From Gammaproteobacteria bacterium LSUCC0096 (GTDB lineage: Bacteria; Pseudomonadota; Gammaproteobacteria; Pseudomonadales; Litorivicinaceae), in NCBI GenBank assembly GCA_008087055.1, contig VIEA01000001.1, positions 74,514-138,513 of the forward strand: a stretch of 64,000 bases of DNA, written 5' to 3'. Below are positions 63,877 to 64,000 of this stretch, piece by piece. Position numbers and translations under genes: made by a program. The notes beneath the pieces were generated by a model. It saw only the letters and a list, made by a program, of their open reading frames with translations. It did not search any database and was not told the DNA's origin. Within the stretch, counting starts at the first letter, position 1; each line of letters opens with the position of its first letter.

Positions 63877-64000
63877 ATGGCGCTTGATTTGATCATCGGT
63901 AAGAGCCGGGCGGTCAGTGAACTACGTGGTCTGATACGCCAAGCGGCAACATCAGATGCAAGCGTTTTAATCCTTGGAGAAAGTGGCACCGGTAAAGAGC
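63877..64000 (+). CDS. Sigma-54-dependent activator, FleQ/FlrA-like (3' partial)
   Basis: Only the first 41 codons are inside the window. The sequence runs into the AAA+ domain directly: LIIGKSRAVSELRGLIRQAA and then Walker A GESGTGKE (residues 34-41). This matches the start of the central domain of FleQ/FlrA. A stop codon at 63853-63855 in the same frame excludes a longer N-terminus, so the usual regulatory domain of about 130 residues is absent. Weak AGGA at 63862-63865 may serve the start. Location next to fliS suggests the flagellar master regulator. Confidence 0.8.
   Translation, partial: MALDLIIGKSRAVSELRGLIRQAATSDASVLILGESGTGKE

Noticed and set aside
1-64000. CRISPR array, prophage, insertion sequence or integrase
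   Set aside because: No repeat-spacer pattern, transposase, integrase or phage structural gene was recognised.

Overview
The window is a chromosomal segment of a free-living, motile, probably marine gammaproteobacterium with a Pseudomonas/Oceanospirillales-like gene order. Pointers to this are the blocks nrdR-ribD-ribB-ribH-nusB-thiL-pgpA-ribA facing dxs-ispA-xseB, rsgA-psd, rnr-rlmB and cmoAB, an endonuclease-type MutL, Na+-type (PomAB-like) flagellar stators, and uptake systems for amino acids and betaine-like solutes. Coding density is very high, with many ATGA or one-base overlaps. I see no rRNA, CRISPR array, prophage or insertion sequence.

Region by region: 1-6737 holds RNA/translation and envelope genes (epmA partial, orn, queG, tsaE, amiB, an HD phosphohydrolase, mutL). 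6734-9665 is an accessory insert between mutL and miaA: a secreted protein with three Ig-like repeats, an orphan hydroxyacid dehydrogenase, a small acidic protein and tRNA-Leu(CAG). 9729-13884 runs miaA-hflX (no hfq between them), dnaB and a DUF2058 gene. 13885-19158 has an EamA transporter and the aapJQMP amino acid importer, preceded by two NtrC-like sites and a sigma-54 promoter. 19235-21315 is hflKC. 21335-26439 has psd-rsgA and rnr-rlmB. 26439-32049 is the riboflavin/thiamine/nusB operon, without a riboflavin synthase gene. 32042-37153 is the opposing slt-(2TM)-xseB-ispA-dxs operon.

37222-50732 is mixed housekeeping: epimerase, glycine-zipper lipoprotein, PIN-PhoH protein, GT39-like transferase, ComF-like remnant, bioY, PfkB kinase, aminotransferase, cmoBA, rmuC, ferredoxin and its reductase, pirin, MarR. 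50989-53983 is an OpuA-type betaine-like ABC importer. 53984-60129 is an accessory stretch: YciH/SUI1, flavin reductase, Sel1, DUF3108, a VapBC-like toxin-antitoxin pair, a small secreted protein under a near-consensus flagellar sigma-28 promoter, an unrecognised 291-residue protein, an ElyC-like protein, small cysteine proteins and a DUF1566 lipoprotein. 60216-64000 is a motility block: pomAB, a Sel1 protein, fliS, a small unknown, and the start of a sigma-54 activator that resembles FleQ but has no N-terminal regulatory domain.

The strongest non-coding signals are the NtrC/sigma-54 control region of the aap operon, three sigma-28 promoters (one of which would give a nearly leaderless mRNA for a small secreted protein), a sigma-70 promoter for tRNA-Leu, and intercistronic hairpins after both solute-binding protein genes. 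No clearly new multi-gene system stands out. The best leads are the sigma-28-driven secreted protein, the stand-alone Ig-like repeat protein, the FleQ-like activator without a regulatory domain, the stator protein with a duplicated linker segment, and the missing hfq and riboflavin synthase genes at their usual sites.
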